From positions 3,286,001 to 3,350,000 of the forward strand of contig NZ_CP058601.1 in NCBI RefSeq assembly GCF_013402815.2: 64,000 nt of DNA, written 5' to 3'. Positions within the stretch are counted from its first letter, which is position 1, and each line of letters starts with the position of its first letter. Under the pieces are notes generated by a model. That model had not been told where the DNA came from. It did not search any database and saw nothing but the letters and a program-made list of their open reading frames with translations. Source of the stretch: Natrinema halophilum. Lineage in GTDB: Archaea > Halobacteriota > Halobacteria > Halobacteriales > Natrialbaceae. The translations under genes and the position numbers were made by a program. Positions 1-8,676 of this stretch are shown piece after piece.

Positions 1-796
1 GAAATCGCGAGGCGGCAAATGCGAGGTCCGCCTCGTTTCCCAGTTGCGTGTACGGCACGACGCCGACGAGAACTGCGATGAGCGCCACGTAAAACAGCGC
101 CACGATGCCGATTCCCAGCCCCAGTACGAGCGGAATCGTCCGCCGGGGATCGTCGATCTCTTCACCGAGTTCGATCAGCAATCCGAAGCCGAGAAACGGA
201 TAGAACAGCGCGATAACCGCGAGACCGAACGCTCCGTAATCCGGGAAAAACGGTGCGTAATTGGCGGTGTCGACTGCGCTCGCACCTGGAACGATGAACG
301 TCAGTAACACCCCGATGAGACCGACGAAGAAGACGAGCTGTATTTGTGCGACCAGTCTGAGTCCGAGCAGGTTGATGAGCAATACGAAGCCGAGCAAAAC
401 GTAAATGAGCAGCGTTGACGGCACGTCAAAGAAGAGACGCGTGTACTCGGCGAAACCGGTCGCCGTCACGAGTAGGGATGCCCAGGCGACGAGCGGGATG
501 GTAAAAGGGACCAAAAACCCCCAGTAGGGGGCCGTGAGACGAGAGATATAGACGTACAAACCGCCAGCGACCGGCATTGCCGAACCCAGCAACGCGTTGT
601 ACAGTACGACGAAACTCGCCGGAATCGACGCCAGCACGATCGCCAACACGAGTGCCGGTCCGGCTGCGCCTGCCAGTGGTCCCGGCAGGACGAATATCGG
701 CACCGAAATCGCGTTGCCGACCAGCAATGCGAGCACGCCGACGATACCGATGCTAGAGGTAAGCGTGTCCGACTCACCGCTTGCCTGTTCGCTCAT
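1..796 (-). CDS. APC-superfamily amino acid permease (C-terminus outside window)
   Basis: Probable amino acid permease of the APC superfamily, a cytoplasmic-membrane secondary transporter; substrate unknown. Only about the first 265 residues are visible because the gene runs off the left edge. The ATG at 796 gives a short polar N-terminus and then a succession of hydrophobic helices. The first contains a Gly-rich segment (LLVGNAISVPIFVLPG) that matches the unwound TM1 of APC proteins (GxxIGxGIF-like). A later helix has FLGFGLLIELGEEIDDPRR, like the conserved TM6-loop segment of the family. Its start overlaps the stop of the upstream small membrane protein gene by ATGA, so the two are translationally coupled. 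It could also be an APC member for a polyamine or organic cation. Confidence 0.85.
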   Translation of the reverse strand, partial: MSEQASGESDTLTSSIGIVGVLALLVGNAISVPIFVLPGPLAGAAGPALVLAIVLASIPASFVVLYNALLGSAMPVAGGLYVYISRLTAPYWGFLVPFTIPLVAWASLLVTATGFAEYTRLFFDVPSTLLIYVLLGFVLLINLLGLRLVAQIQLVFFVGLIGVLLTFIVPGASAVDTANYAPFFPDYGAFGLAVIALFYPFLGFGLLIELGEEIDDPRRTIPLVLGLGIGIVALFYVALIAVLVGVVPYTQLGNEADLAFAASRF

Positions 797-1044
797 TCCT
801 TCATCGTGCGGTCAGCCCGACGGCGGCGGATTTCGAAGTCGTGAACGCGACGACCGAGAACGAATCCTGCAACACCGCAGAGAATGGGTGCGAAAACCAA
901 CAGCACTTCGACGGTCGCTATCGACAGGACGATCCCGACACCGAGTCCGAACACCAAGCCGCTCTGTGGGTACTGCGCTGCGGCCACTTCACACTCGACA
1001 TCGTCCATCTCCGACGGGACGTCCCGGTATCGTCCTATTGCCAT
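793..1044 (-). CDS. Small two-helix membrane protein coupled to the permease
   Basis: Unrecognised haloarchaeal protein of about 83 residues. It has an acidic N-terminus, two adjacent hydrophobic helices (roughly residues 30-48 and 52-68, separated by a short turn) and a basic tail (RRVHDFEIRRRR) that should stay in the cytoplasm. The ATG at 1044 is chosen; an ATG further upstream at 1059 and one at 1008 are alternatives. Its TGA overlaps the ATG of the permease (ATGA), so it probably belongs to the same transcript and may be an accessory subunit. No function can be assigned from sequence. Confidence 0.6.
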   Translation of the reverse strand: MAIGRYRDVPSEMDDVECEVAAAQYPQSGLVFGLGVGIVLSIATVEVLLVFAPILCGVAGFVLGRRVHDFEIRRRRADRTMKE

Positions 1045-1252
1045 GTCATAACACACCACAGTAAATGTAAAGTATTTTTCGGAGACATGATTGCTGGTGC
1101 AACTCCCTTCAGTGATCGAACGACTACCGCAAATCGTCGGGTCGTTCAGATCAATCTGACTCGTTCGGTCTCGACTTCGGTATGACGTCGTCCGTTGCTA
1201 CTGTCTCTGTGCGTTGACAAGAACTAAGCCCGACCCTGTGAAGGTTGGTATC

Positions 1253-1991
1253 ATGACACAACAGAGTGCGACTGTCGTCGGTGGCGGTATCATGGGCACC
1301 GGTATCGCACAGGTACTGGCACGAAACGGCTACGATGTATCCGTCCGGGAACTAAACGACGAACTGGTCGGTGAAGCCCGCGAACGGCTAATCTCGGGCA
1401 ATTATGGTCTCGACGATGCCGTCGAGGGCGGCTATCTTTCCGAAGACGAACGGGACGAAGTCGTCGACCGAGTGACGTTTACGACTGATCTCGCTGACGC
1501 AACCAATGGCACCGATTTCGTTATCGAAGCGGTCACCGAAGACCTCGCCGTCAAGGGACAGGTGTTCCGCAACTTAAACGACGTCACGGACGATCAGCCG
1601 CTCTATTCGAATACGAGCGGGTATTTCGGTAGCCTCGATTGCGAACGCCGTCTCCGATCCCTTGAGAGTTGCCGTCACTCACTTCTTCAACCCGGTTCCA
1701 GTCATGTCCATGGTAGAGATTGTACAGGCACCGGAGACGAGTGACGCGGTCGTCGAGCGAGCCGAAACCCTCGTCGACGAACTCGGCAAGACCAGCGTCA
1801 CCGTCGACGACGATCCCGGCTCCTACGGCTTTATCGCCAACCGTTGTTACGGTGCGATGCACGAAGAGGCACAGAAACTCGTCGACGAGGGCATCGCGAC
1901 CGAAGAGCAGGTCGACAAAGCCCTCGAAGAAGGATACAACCTCCCCGTTGGACCGTTCTCGCTGCGCGGTATCGGTGAAGAGTGGGAGTGA
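1253..1991 (+). pseudogene. 3-hydroxyacyl-CoA dehydrogenase, frameshifted and truncated
   Basis: Remnant of an NAD-dependent 3-hydroxyacyl-CoA dehydrogenase of beta-oxidation. Frame one (from ATG 1253) has an intact Rossmann nucleotide-binding loop (VVGGGIMGTGIAQVLA) and reaches the SNTSG motif near 1620. There the frame is lost: four bases (tatt) stand where three are expected, and the family sequence continues one frame over with VASIANAV, THFFNPVPVM (catalytic His), and the start of the helical C-terminal domain (GFIANRCYGAMHEEA). After GPFSL it diverges and stops at 1991, so most of the dimerisation domain is missing. Two intact homologues of this pathway lie nearby, so loss would be tolerated. 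A sequencing error could explain the frameshift but not the missing C-terminus. Confidence 0.8.
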
Positions 1992-2019
1992 GTGAACAAC
2001 GCGACCGAACGAGCGACGA

Positions 2020-2312
2020 TCCAGGTCGAAAACCGAGTCTCTCGTTTCGCTCCGCACGATCCGGAACCCCCCGGTCCCCAGAAGCGTTTCGAGATCTGCC
2101 TCGAGGAAACCGAACGAATATCCGGTGATCGCCGGCCTGAAGCGTGGGTCAGCACGGTCTCGAGGCCCCATTCGGTCAACCGCTATCGGTCTTCGCGAGA
2201 CTCGGCGTCGAGAGACCGCCAATCAAGCCACACCGGGACCCAGCGGACGACCCGGTTGCCGAGTTCGCCGGGGGACCCTTCGCGTGCGAGGGCCCGCAGA
2301 CCGACGCCGAGA
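2020..2312 (-). pseudogene. Possible degraded methyltransferase C-terminal fragment
   Basis: On the minus strand two short peptide segments in different frames look protein-like: LGVGLRALAREG followed by NRVVRWVPVWLDWRSLD (about 2305-2200), then a stop and frame change, and GYSFGFLEADLETLLG with GGFRIVRSETRD (about 2120-2040). The order and character resemble the last strands of a class I SAM-dependent methyltransferase (an EL..LL..GF-I segment). There is no start codon, no SAM-binding motif and no continuous frame, so this can only be a remnant, if it is real. From 2312 to 2623 I see nothing coding. Confidence 0.2.
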
Positions 2313-2623
2313 TAAATATAACTAAACTGGTTGTTATCCGTTCTTCACTGCCTAGTTATATGTTCGTCCACGTTCCGTTTCCCCACCTCGGTCGCGGATG
2401 CCTGATCCGGATGTCAGTCCGAAACCGGCACCTCCGGCGAGCGGCCAACGGCCACTCGTGCCATCCCTGATCGCGACGGCGGAACGACGCCGGGTGGGAC
2501 CGGCGGTTGGTGCGTCGGTCGTTTCCCTGTCGCCGAGCGGAAATCGACTCCTCCCCCCCTCGAACGTCCTCTCCTCGAAAGCGGCGGGACCGCCGGAACG
2601 GAACTGTCCGCTCGATCGCCTGC

Positions 2624-3694
2624 TCAAAACGCCCGCAACTCCTTGAGGACGGCCTGTGCACTGCCGTCTGCGATGACCTCACGAGCTCGCTCGAGGCCCT
2701 CGTCCAGCCCGTCGACGTCCTGACGGGCGTGCATCCGGAACGCGCCGTTGAGCGCGATCGCATCGGTGAAGTGGTCCTCGCGTTCGCCGGCGAGTACCTC
2801 CTCTGTGAGCGTGGCCGAATCGGCGGTTACGTCGTCGACTTCGAGATCCTCAGATTCCATCTCCATGCCGTACTCCGCGGTTTCTATCTCGTAGTCCTCG
2901 AGCTCGTCGTTTCCGTCGTCCCACTCGGCGACTTTCGTGTATCCCGGACGGATGTCATCGTATCCTTCCATTCCCTGGAAGAAAATTGCACGGGAGTACT
3001 CGAGTCGCTCGCTCTCGGTGATGGTCTCGGTCAGTTTCTTCGCGAACGCGAGGTGGTAGAACGAGCCGAGGTGGACGTCGGCGTTCGCCGGGTTCGCGAT
3101 GGTTTCGACGGTGTTGACGAACGTACGGACACCCATCTCGTCGCGTCGATCGTAGAGGGCCTGGATTCCGGGATTGAACTCGGGCTGGTAGTAGAATCCG
3201 AAGCCAGTCTCGTCGACCATTTCGGCGCTCGCCTCGGGTTCGAGTTCGGTTCTAACGTCGAGTTCGTCGAGGACGTGTTTGTACGCCGTCGCTTTCTGGG
3301 TGGGAACGCGGTCTCCCGAGTGGACGACGACTGGGGTTCCCGCCGCGGCGGCGACGATGCCGGCGCCAACGCCGAGAACGGCGGAGGTGTGCTTGCCGTC
3401 GTAATTCGCTCCGCAATCGACCGGATCGCAGTCCGGATCGGCGGTGACGACCGATTCTTCGCGCATGACGTCGGTGTACGCTGCCAGCTCTTCGGGGTTG
3501 TTCCGCTTCCACCGGTTTGCCAGCCAGAACGCGCCGAGGGTAGTCTCGTCGGGCTCGCCCGCCAGAATGCGCTGGAACGCTTCTCGAGCCTGCTCGCGGG
3601 TCATATCGTCGGCCGACTTCGGGCCGGAGCCGACGACCTCGGTCATCAGCCGCTTGAGCGGCCAGTCGCCGAATTCCTGGGTTGTCTGCGCCAT
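2624..3694 (-). CDS. Anthranilate phosphoribosyltransferase-like protein (TrpD2/YbiB-like)
   Basis: Cytoplasmic protein of 356 residues of the nucleoside-phosphorylase/TrpD fold. The N-terminal helical bundle (DDMTREQAREAFQRIL..., about residues 20-75) matches the glycosyltransferase family 3 N-terminal domain, and the alpha/beta domain follows. In place of the GTGGD phosphoribosyl-binding loop of true TrpD it has CGANYDGKHTSAVLG, and the second motif reads VVHSGDR. The lost GTGGD and substrate motifs suggest a TrpD2-type relative rather than tryptophan biosynthesis, and no trp genes are adjacent. ATG 3694 is preferred over 3724 because the family starts near the helical bundle. It is convergent with nothing and transcribed divergently from ahbAB. 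The actual substrate is unknown. Confidence 0.7.
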   Translation of the reverse strand: MAQTTQEFGDWPLKRLMTEVVGSGPKSADDMTREQAREAFQRILAGEPDETTLGAFWLANRWKRNNPEELAAYTDVMREESVVTADPDCDPVDCGANYDGKHTSAVLGVGAGIVAAAAGTPVVVHSGDRVPTQKATAYKHVLDELDVRTELEPEASAEMVDETGFGFYYQPEFNPGIQALYDRRDEMGVRTFVNTVETIANPANADVHLGSFYHLAFAKKLTETITESERLEYSRAIFFQGMEGYDDIRPGYTKVAEWDDGNDELEDYEIETAEYGMEMESEDLEVDDVTADSATLTEEVLAGEREDHFTDAIALNGAFRMHARQDVDGLDEGLERAREVIADGSAQAVLKELRAF

Positions 3695-3866
3695 GTTGTC
3701 GGATGGTTGTGCCGGTTCGCGCAAAAGCTTCCCGCTTCCCGCGCCCGATTGCCTCTCGATCGATGGGGTTCGAACTGGGCGTCAGTGGAACCGGACGACT
3801 CGGTGGTTCTCCCGATGGTCGGGCAGACCCGAAAACGATACGGCCCCCTTCTCCCTAGGGCAAGCA

Positions 3867-4946
3867 ATGAGTGGCCTGACGGCGGACTGGTACGATGCGA
3901 TCGACGGTGCAGACGCGGCGCTGATCGACGGCTATCAGAGCGGTTTTCCAGTCGAAGAGCGCCCGTTCCGGCGCGTCGGTGGCGACATCGGCCTCGATGA
4001 ATCCGCGACGGTCGACCGCGTTCGTGCGCTGACGGAAGCGGGAATCGTCCGTCGGTTCGGTGCCGTTCTCAACCCGCCAGTGATCGGCTCGTCGACGCTC
4101 GCCGCCGTTCAGGCCCCGACGGATCGGTTCGACGAAATCGCAATGATAGTCAACGAGTATCAGCAGGTCAACCACAACTACGCACGCGACCACGAGTGGA
4201 ACATGTGGTTCGTCGTCACCGCCGGCTCGCGGGACACGCGCGACGAAATCCTTGCAGAGATCGAATCCCGGACCGGTTGTTCGGTCTTGAACCTGCCGAT
4301 GGTAACCGACTACTACATCGACCTCGAGTTTCCCGTCGTCAACGGCGACCGCTTCGCACGGGAGAGTACGATCGGAACGAGCGGGGACGCGGCGCGGGAC
4401 GCGTCCTCGAGACAGCGCACCGACTCGTCGGCGACCCGAATCAGCGAGACGGCGACGAGCGGTCTCTCCGCGCTCGAGGCCGAATTGCTGCTCGAGATTC
4501 AGGACGGGTTTCCGCTGTCTGCAACGCCCTATCGAGACATCGCCGAGCGCGTCGGCTTCGCCGTCGAGGACGTCCTCTCGGCTATCGAACGGCTGCTCGA
4601 GAACGGCTGTCTCAAGCGGATCGGCTGCGTGATCAACCACGTCGCCACGGGATTCGACGCCAACTGCATGGTCGTCTGGGACGTGCCGGACGACCGACTC
4701 GACGAGTGGGGCGAGCGCGCGGGTGGATTGCCGTACGTGACTCTCTGTTATCACCGGCCCCGCAGACCGGACCAGGAGTGGCCGTACAACCTGTTTACGA
4801 TGATACACGGCCGCGACTCCGAGGCCGTCGACGAGAAGATAGACGAACTGGCGACCGACTACCTCCCCGTCGACCACGAACGACTGTATTCGACCGAGAC
4901 GCTCAAGCAGACCGGTGCGCGCTACGACGACCTGGTCGGCGTCTAA
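3867..4946 (+). CDS. ahbAB: Siroheme decarboxylase, AhbA-AhbB fusion (Lrp/AsnC-like)
   Basis: Cytoplasmic enzyme of the alternative heme pathway that decarboxylates siroheme to 12,18-didecarboxysiroheme. The 359-residue protein contains two tandem Lrp/AsnC-like units, residues about 15-165 and 205-355, each with a winged-helix part and a ferredoxin-like part. Diagnostic segments are HNYARDHEWNMWFV in the first unit and YHRPRRPDQEWPYNLFTM in the second; these are typical of AhbA/AhbB (NirDL-like) and not of ordinary Lrp regulators. In many organisms the subunits are separate genes, while here they are joined by a low-complexity Ser/Thr/Arg-rich linker (about 165-200). ATG 3867 is chosen; longer upstream reading would run antisense into the preceding gene. 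A regulatory role is the less likely alternative. Confidence 0.82.
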   Translation: MSGLTADWYDAIDGADAALIDGYQSGFPVEERPFRRVGGDIGLDESATVDRVRALTEAGIVRRFGAVLNPPVIGSSTLAAVQAPTDRFDEIAMIVNEYQQVNHNYARDHEWNMWFVVTAGSRDTRDEILAEIESRTGCSVLNLPMVTDYYIDLEFPVVNGDRFARESTIGTSGDAARDASSRQRTDSSATRISETATSGLSALEAELLLEIQDGFPLSATPYRDIAERVGFAVEDVLSAIERLLENGCLKRIGCVINHVATGFDANCMVVWDVPDDRLDEWGERAGGLPYVTLCYHRPRRPDQEWPYNLFTMIHGRDSEAVDEKIDELATDYLPVDHERLYSTETLKQTGARYDDLVGV

Positions 4947-5102
4947 TCGATCGCTTGCGAACACTCGGCCGATGGGAACCGGTGTTCAGCCGGTCGTCGA
5001 CACGTCGCTCGTCGTGCCGTGGCAACAACTCGTATGGAGAGGCACCCATCGAGGCGGGCCACCGTCTACAGTCTGTGGCCCAGACTTACCAATGGGAGAC
5101 CG

Positions 5103-8100
5103 CTATCGACGCGAGTGTCCCTCGAGCGCCGCTGCGACGACTTCGATCGGCGTCGGCGGTTCATCTGCCGCGCCGGGACGGTTCTCGAGTTGGGTCCGAC
5201 AGGAGGCGCCTGGGGCGACGACACGGTCACCATCGCTTTCGTCGACCTGATCGTAGAGAATGTCCGCGATTGCGTCGCTCATCGAGGCGTGTTCGGCTTC
5301 GTAGCCGAAGCTGCCGGCCATGCCACAGCAGCCGGAGTCGAGCGGATCGACGGCGTAGCCGGCCCGCCGGAGGATGCCGACGGCGTGGTGGTCCTTCGCG
5401 ACTGATTTCTGATGACAGTGGCCGTGATACGTGAGCTGTTGCCCGACCGATGCGGGATCGAATTCGATCTCCTCGTCCAGCCTGAAGGTGTCGAGGTACT
5501 CACAGACCCCGTAGGTGGCGTTCGAGAGCGTTTTCGCCGCCTCCGATGAGAGCAGGTCGAGGTAATCGGACTGGAACATTACCGCGTCGGAGGGTTCGAT
5601 GACCACCACGTCCCAGCCGTCTTCGACCCGCGGGGCCAGCGCAGTCACGTTCTCGCGGGCCGCGTCTTTCGCTTTCTCGAGGAATCCCTTCGAAAACGCC
5701 GGCCGACCAGTATCGCCGAGGTCGTCGGGGACGACGACCTGGACGCCGGCGGCTTCGAGAACGCGGACGGCCGCCTTCCCCGCGTCGGGATGGCTATAGT
5801 TGGTGTAGGTATCGGGGTAGAGGACGACCTTTCGTCTGGCCCCGTCCTCGTCGACACCGGTGCCGCTGCGCTCCGCTCGCTTTTTCGATGCGGCCGCGCC
5901 GCCTCGCTCTCGAAACCAGTCCCGGAACGTCTTCGCGTGGAACGTCGGCAGCGATCGGTCGGAATCGATGCCGACGACCACCTCGAGCAATCTCCGTGCG
6001 CCCGGCAGTCTGGGAAGCGCATTCGAGAGAGGTGCGAGCCGTGACCCGAGCCTCGAGAGCGTCGATACGTTGGCAAAGAGACGATCGCGGACGGAGGCTC
6101 CGTTGCGCTGGTGGTACTCGTGGGTCACTTCGGCTTTGAGCTTGGCCATGTCGACTTCGCTCGGACAGTCGATAGCACAGCCCTTGCAGCCGATACAGAG
6201 GTCCATGACCTCCTCAACGAACTCGTCTGCAAATGCTTCGTCGGGATCGAGATCGCCGCTCATAGCCTGGCGCAGCGCGTTCGCACGCCCGCGGGTGGCC
6301 GTTATCTCCTCTCGGCTCGCGCGGTAGGTCGGACACATCACGCCGCCCGTAGACGACTGCTCGCCCCGACAGCCGCCACAGCCGTGACAGAGTTCGACCA
6401 TGCCCTGGAAGCCGTTATCGTTGTTCCATTCGAGGGCTGGTTCGAAGTCGGCCTCGAACTTGTAGTCGGGATCGAACCGAAGATGCTCCCGGAGGTCCGT
6501 CGGCTCCTCCTCGCGGAAGACGACCTGTCCGGGGTTCAGGATCCAGTCGGGATCGAATGCCGTCTTGAGATCTTGAAACGTCTTCCAGAGTTGGTCGCCG
6601 TAGAGTTTGCGGTTCCACTGTGTGCGTGCGCGCCCGTCGCCGTGTTCGCCCGAGACGGACCCGCCGAGATCGACCACGAGGTCGGTCACATCGTCCGCGA
6701 TCCCGTGGATCTGCTCGAGGCCGATCTCTGTCTTCGTATTCACGAGCGGCCGAACGTGTAACACGCCGGGACCGGCGTGAGCATAGAAGCTCGCGTAGGT
6801 GTCGTGGGACTCGAGAATCTCCTCGAACGCGTCGACGAATTCAGGGAGTTTCGCCGGCGGAATCGCGGTGTCTTCGATAAAGGAGATGTGCTTTTCGTCG
6901 GTCGTCCGCGAGAGCAGGATCGGCAGCCCGGACTTTCGTAGCTTCCACAACTGGGCGCGCTCGGTCTCGTCGTAGGCCTCGAGTGCCTCGAGGGCGAGCG
7001 TCTCTGACTCGCTCACCGGGGCATCGGCGGCCGGTTCGCCCGCGGGCGTCTCCGACGGCACGCGGTCGGCGAGCAGACCGGCGACCTGTTCCTTGCCGTG
7101 GTCTGCGTCCTCGGCGTAGAACTCCACCAGGAGGACCGCATTGGTCCCGTCTGGAAGCATTTCGGTTACCGGGCCAAACTCGGCGGTATCGCGCGCGAGG
7201 TCGATCAGCACGTCGTCGAGAACCTCGACTGCGGCGGGATCGTGCTCGAGAATGGGCTCGACGTCGCGCATCGCCTCGCGGAGCGTCGGATAACAAAGAA
7301 GGGAAACCGCCTTGGTTTCGGGCACCGGCTCGAGCGAGACGGTCGCTTCGGTGACGATCGCCAGCGTTCCCTCGCTACCGGCCAGCAGTCGCGCCAGGTT
7401 GACGGTCCCAGCCTCGCCGGTTTCTTGGGTGCCCGGGAGGTCGTTCCCGCGAGCCTCCGCGACGAGTCGGTCGAGATTGTATCCCGAGACGTTACGCTTG
7501 AGATCCGGATACGTTTCCTCGATGCGATCGGCGTCATCCGACAGAATTCGATCGACTTCGGCGTAGATCCGGGCCTCGAGATTGCCGTCGGGGTCCGCTC
7601 GCTCCGCGAGTTCCTCGACCGGCACTTCTCCGAATTGCGTGACGGTGCCGTCAGCGAGGACGGCTTCGACCTCCTCAATGTACGCGTCAGTTTTGCCGTA
7701 TTGGAGCGAGTGGGAACCGGTCGAGTTGTTGCCAATCGCACCACCGATGGCGCTTTTGTCTCTCCAGGCGGGATCGGGGGCGAATTTGAGGTCGTACGGC
7801 TCGAGAGCCTCGTTCAGCGTCCCGAGGATCGTCCCAGGCTGGACCGTTGCAGTACGTCCCTCCGGATCGATCTCGAGGATGTCGTTCATGTCCCGGGTGA
7901 AATCCAGCACCACGGCCCGATTGACCGTCTGGCCTGCCAGACTCGTTCCGCCGCCCCGAGGGAGGACAGGAATCTCCCGTGCGGCACAGTACTCGAGGAT
8001 TCCCCCGACCTGGGCAGTCGATTCGGGGAAGGCAACTGCGATGGGGGTCATTTCGTATGCGCTCGCGTCGGTCGCGTACAGTTGGCGAGAGTAGGAGTCG

Positions 8101-8228
8101 CCACGGACCTCGCAGTCGACGAGTTCCTCGAGATCTGCGACCAGCGCCGGACGATCGACATCGTCGCTTCGGTAGTCGTAGTTCGCTCGCCGGTCGGCGG
8201 CTGGATCGGCGCTCGGCTCCAGAGACAT
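5103..8228 (-). CDS. FAD-binding and Fe-S oxidoreductase (GlcD/D-lactate dehydrogenase type, with CCG domains)
   Basis: Large 1041-residue membrane-peripheral dehydrogenase that probably oxidises a 2-hydroxyacid (D-lactate or glycolate) and passes electrons to the respiratory chain. It joins a PCMH FAD-binding domain (about residues 45-280, with LPRGGGTSLAGQ), an FAD-oxidase C-terminal domain (about 280-560, including the SGEHGDG motif), a 4Fe-4S ferredoxin part (CHGCGGC... and CIGCKGCAIDCP, about 610-690) and Cys-rich CCG motifs (GHCHQKS and DSGCCGMAGSFG, about 935-980). The start at 8228 gives the usual length for haloarchaeal homologues; the frame stays open upstream to 8546 but that part is Arg-rich and non-conserved. 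It corresponds to a GlcD-GlcF fusion. Confidence 0.87.
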   Translation of the reverse strand: MSLEPSADPAADRRANYDYRSDDVDRPALVADLEELVDCEVRGDSYSRQLYATDASAYEMTPIAVAFPESTAQVGGILEYCAAREIPVLPRGGGTSLAGQTVNRAVVLDFTRDMNDILEIDPEGRTATVQPGTILGTLNEALEPYDLKFAPDPAWRDKSAIGGAIGNNSTGSHSLQYGKTDAYIEEVEAVLADGTVTQFGEVPVEELAERADPDGNLEARIYAEVDRILSDDADRIEETYPDLKRNVSGYNLDRLVAEARGNDLPGTQETGEAGTVNLARLLAGSEGTLAIVTEATVSLEPVPETKAVSLLCYPTLREAMRDVEPILEHDPAAVEVLDDVLIDLARDTAEFGPVTEMLPDGTNAVLLVEFYAEDADHGKEQVAGLLADRVPSETPAGEPAADAPVSESETLALEALEAYDETERAQLWKLRKSGLPILLSRTTDEKHISFIEDTAIPPAKLPEFVDAFEEILESHDTYASFYAHAGPGVLHVRPLVNTKTEIGLEQIHGIADDVTDLVVDLGGSVSGEHGDGRARTQWNRKLYGDQLWKTFQDLKTAFDPDWILNPGQVVFREEEPTDLREHLRFDPDYKFEADFEPALEWNNDNGFQGMVELCHGCGGCRGEQSSTGGVMCPTYRASREEITATRGRANALRQAMSGDLDPDEAFADEFVEEVMDLCIGCKGCAIDCPSEVDMAKLKAEVTHEYHQRNGASVRDRLFANVSTLSRLGSRLAPLSNALPRLPGARRLLEVVVGIDSDRSLPTFHAKTFRDWFRERGGAAASKKRAERSGTGVDEDGARRKVVLYPDTYTNYSHPDAGKAAVRVLEAAGVQVVVPDDLGDTGRPAFSKGFLEKAKDAARENVTALAPRVEDGWDVVVIEPSDAVMFQSDYLDLLSSEAAKTLSNATYGVCEYLDTFRLDEEIEFDPASVGQQLTYHGHCHQKSVAKDHHAVGILRRAGYAVDPLDSGCCGMAGSFGYEAEHASMSDAIADILYDQVDESDGDRVVAPGASCRTQLENRPGAADEPPTPIEVVAAALEGHSRR

Positions 8229-8676
8229 ACCGTTGTCTTGCTCAGGCGTGGCAAAAAGCATCCGCATTAGCGGCGATTCGGCCAAGACGATGACGGGAAG
8301 TGATCGGTCACTCGGCTTCCGGTCCACTCTGCCGGCCGCGGCGTATGCCTGTCGATTTGCACCCACCACCGCGACCGCTCTGCGTCGGATCGAGTGTCGG
8401 GCGGTGGATCTCGAGCCGCCCGACCGGCGCGTAGTCTTTCGACGCTGGGGGTGACCGAGTTCGAAAGTGGCCCCGTCGTTTTCCCACGTGCGCCCTCGGG
8501 GCCGCCGTCCGATTGCTCGGACGGTAGCTCCCCCTAGTCGGGGCATCCAAAGAAGCGCCGTGCCTAACTAGTTGGGATGTTCGAGACTGGCTGCGGGCCA
8601 GCATTCCATCTCGAATCGTCCAGCCCGGTATTCCCCGTCAGCCCCCGCAGGAGCGATTCGATCGCGACTCCCGATG

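Noticed and set aside
2507-4000. Long plus-strand frame of about 497 codons
   Set aside because: It is antisense to the TrpD2-like gene; its protein has no family resemblance, and the real plus-strand gene (ahbAB) begins at 3867 in another frame.
3855-4964. Long minus-strand frame of 369 codons
   Set aside because: Antisense shadow of ahbAB, which has clear AhbA/AhbB motifs.
7098-8270. Plus-strand frame of 390 codons
   Set aside because: Antisense to the FAD/Fe-S oxidoreductase; GC-rich third-position bias opens long opposite frames here.
8229-8546. N-terminal extension of the FAD/Fe-S oxidoreductase
   Set aside because: The extension is Arg-rich and non-haloarchaeal in character; the family length fits the start at 8228.
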